A DNA stretch of 41,585 nucleotides from QQWI01 sp964522015 (GTDB taxonomy: Bacteria > Bacillota > Clostridia > Peptostreptococcales > Acidaminobacteraceae), in assembly GCA_964522015.1 (NCBI GenBank), contig CAZFST010000033.1:1-41585 (forward strand), written 5' to 3'. Under the pieces are notes generated by a model. That model searched no databases and was not told the origin of the DNA. It saw only the letters and a program-made list of their open reading frames with translations. This document shows positions 41,499 to 41,585 of the stretch, one piece after another. Position numbers and translations under genes: made by a program. Every line of letters starts with the position of its first letter. Position 1 is the stretch's first letter.

Positions 41499-41585
41499 GT
41501 GATTTAATTTTATATGTTAATGATGCAATAATGGTGCGAGCTGCGAATCAGAGCGCAAATGTGAACTGATTCCTCTTGAGCAAAG

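Overview
The window reads as chromosomal DNA of a low-to-moderate G+C Firmicute, most likely a member of the Clostridia. The signs are strong AGGAGG-type ribosome binding sites, two T-box leaders, a CIRCE element, TTGACA/TATAAT promoters at 16-18 bp spacing, and Firmicutes-type families (CymR-like Rrf2 regulator, PadR/DUF2812 pair, AgrC-like GHKL kinase, NatA/NatB-like exporters, HtpG, TypA). No phage, plasmid, insertion sequence, CRISPR array, rRNA or tRNA gene was seen. The genus cannot be fixed by eye.

Layout. Bases 1-3864 hold the 3' part of a large secreted GH13 amylase/amylopullulanase. A MarR regulator, a membrane diguanylate cyclase and a DbpA-type RNA helicase follow. Bases 6900-13000 carry the most unusual gene arrangement. 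A class II lysyl-tRNA synthetase and a class I lysyl-tRNA synthetase lie about 4 kb apart. Each is behind its own T-box leader, and both leaders appear to carry an AAA (Lys) specifier. A GPH sugar transporter and an OsmC protein lie between them. Next come exonuclease III, a membrane protein, an Rrf2/CymR-like repressor with cysK, a Cys-rich hypothetical protein and FxsA. At 17.4-19.0 kb a predicted free-standing small RNA, with a Fur-like box upstream of it, sits downstream of an orphan AgrC-like kinase.

A membrane-anchored type I pullulanase (19.3-22.6 kb) has a cre/MalR-like operator; with the first gene and the GPH transporter it suggests life on starch-type glucans. Then come a UMF1-type MFS transporter, an alkaline-phosphatase-superfamily enzyme, a PadR/DUF2812 pair, an exported TraB/GumN protein, and a NatA/NatB-like ABC exporter whose second permease is fused to a CPBP protease. 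A Pit/DUF47 phosphate-uptake operon with a likely Pho box is followed by HtpG with a long acidic linker and a CIRCE element, then an amidase, a monofunctional peptidoglycan glycosyltransferase and TypA.

The spaces between genes are rich in small structured repeats. They include a dispersed family of palindromes built on GGGGGACGTGCACCGTGG (one is a perfect 74-bp palindrome), a 25-bp hairpin tandem array, a four-hairpin array with a ~51-bp period, a 112-bp nested inverted repeat, and a twin ~75-bp stem-loop element downstream of typA. No single clearly new multi-gene system stands out. The best leads are the paired T-box-controlled LysRS genes, the sRNA/Fur/AgrC-like locus and the hairpin arrays.
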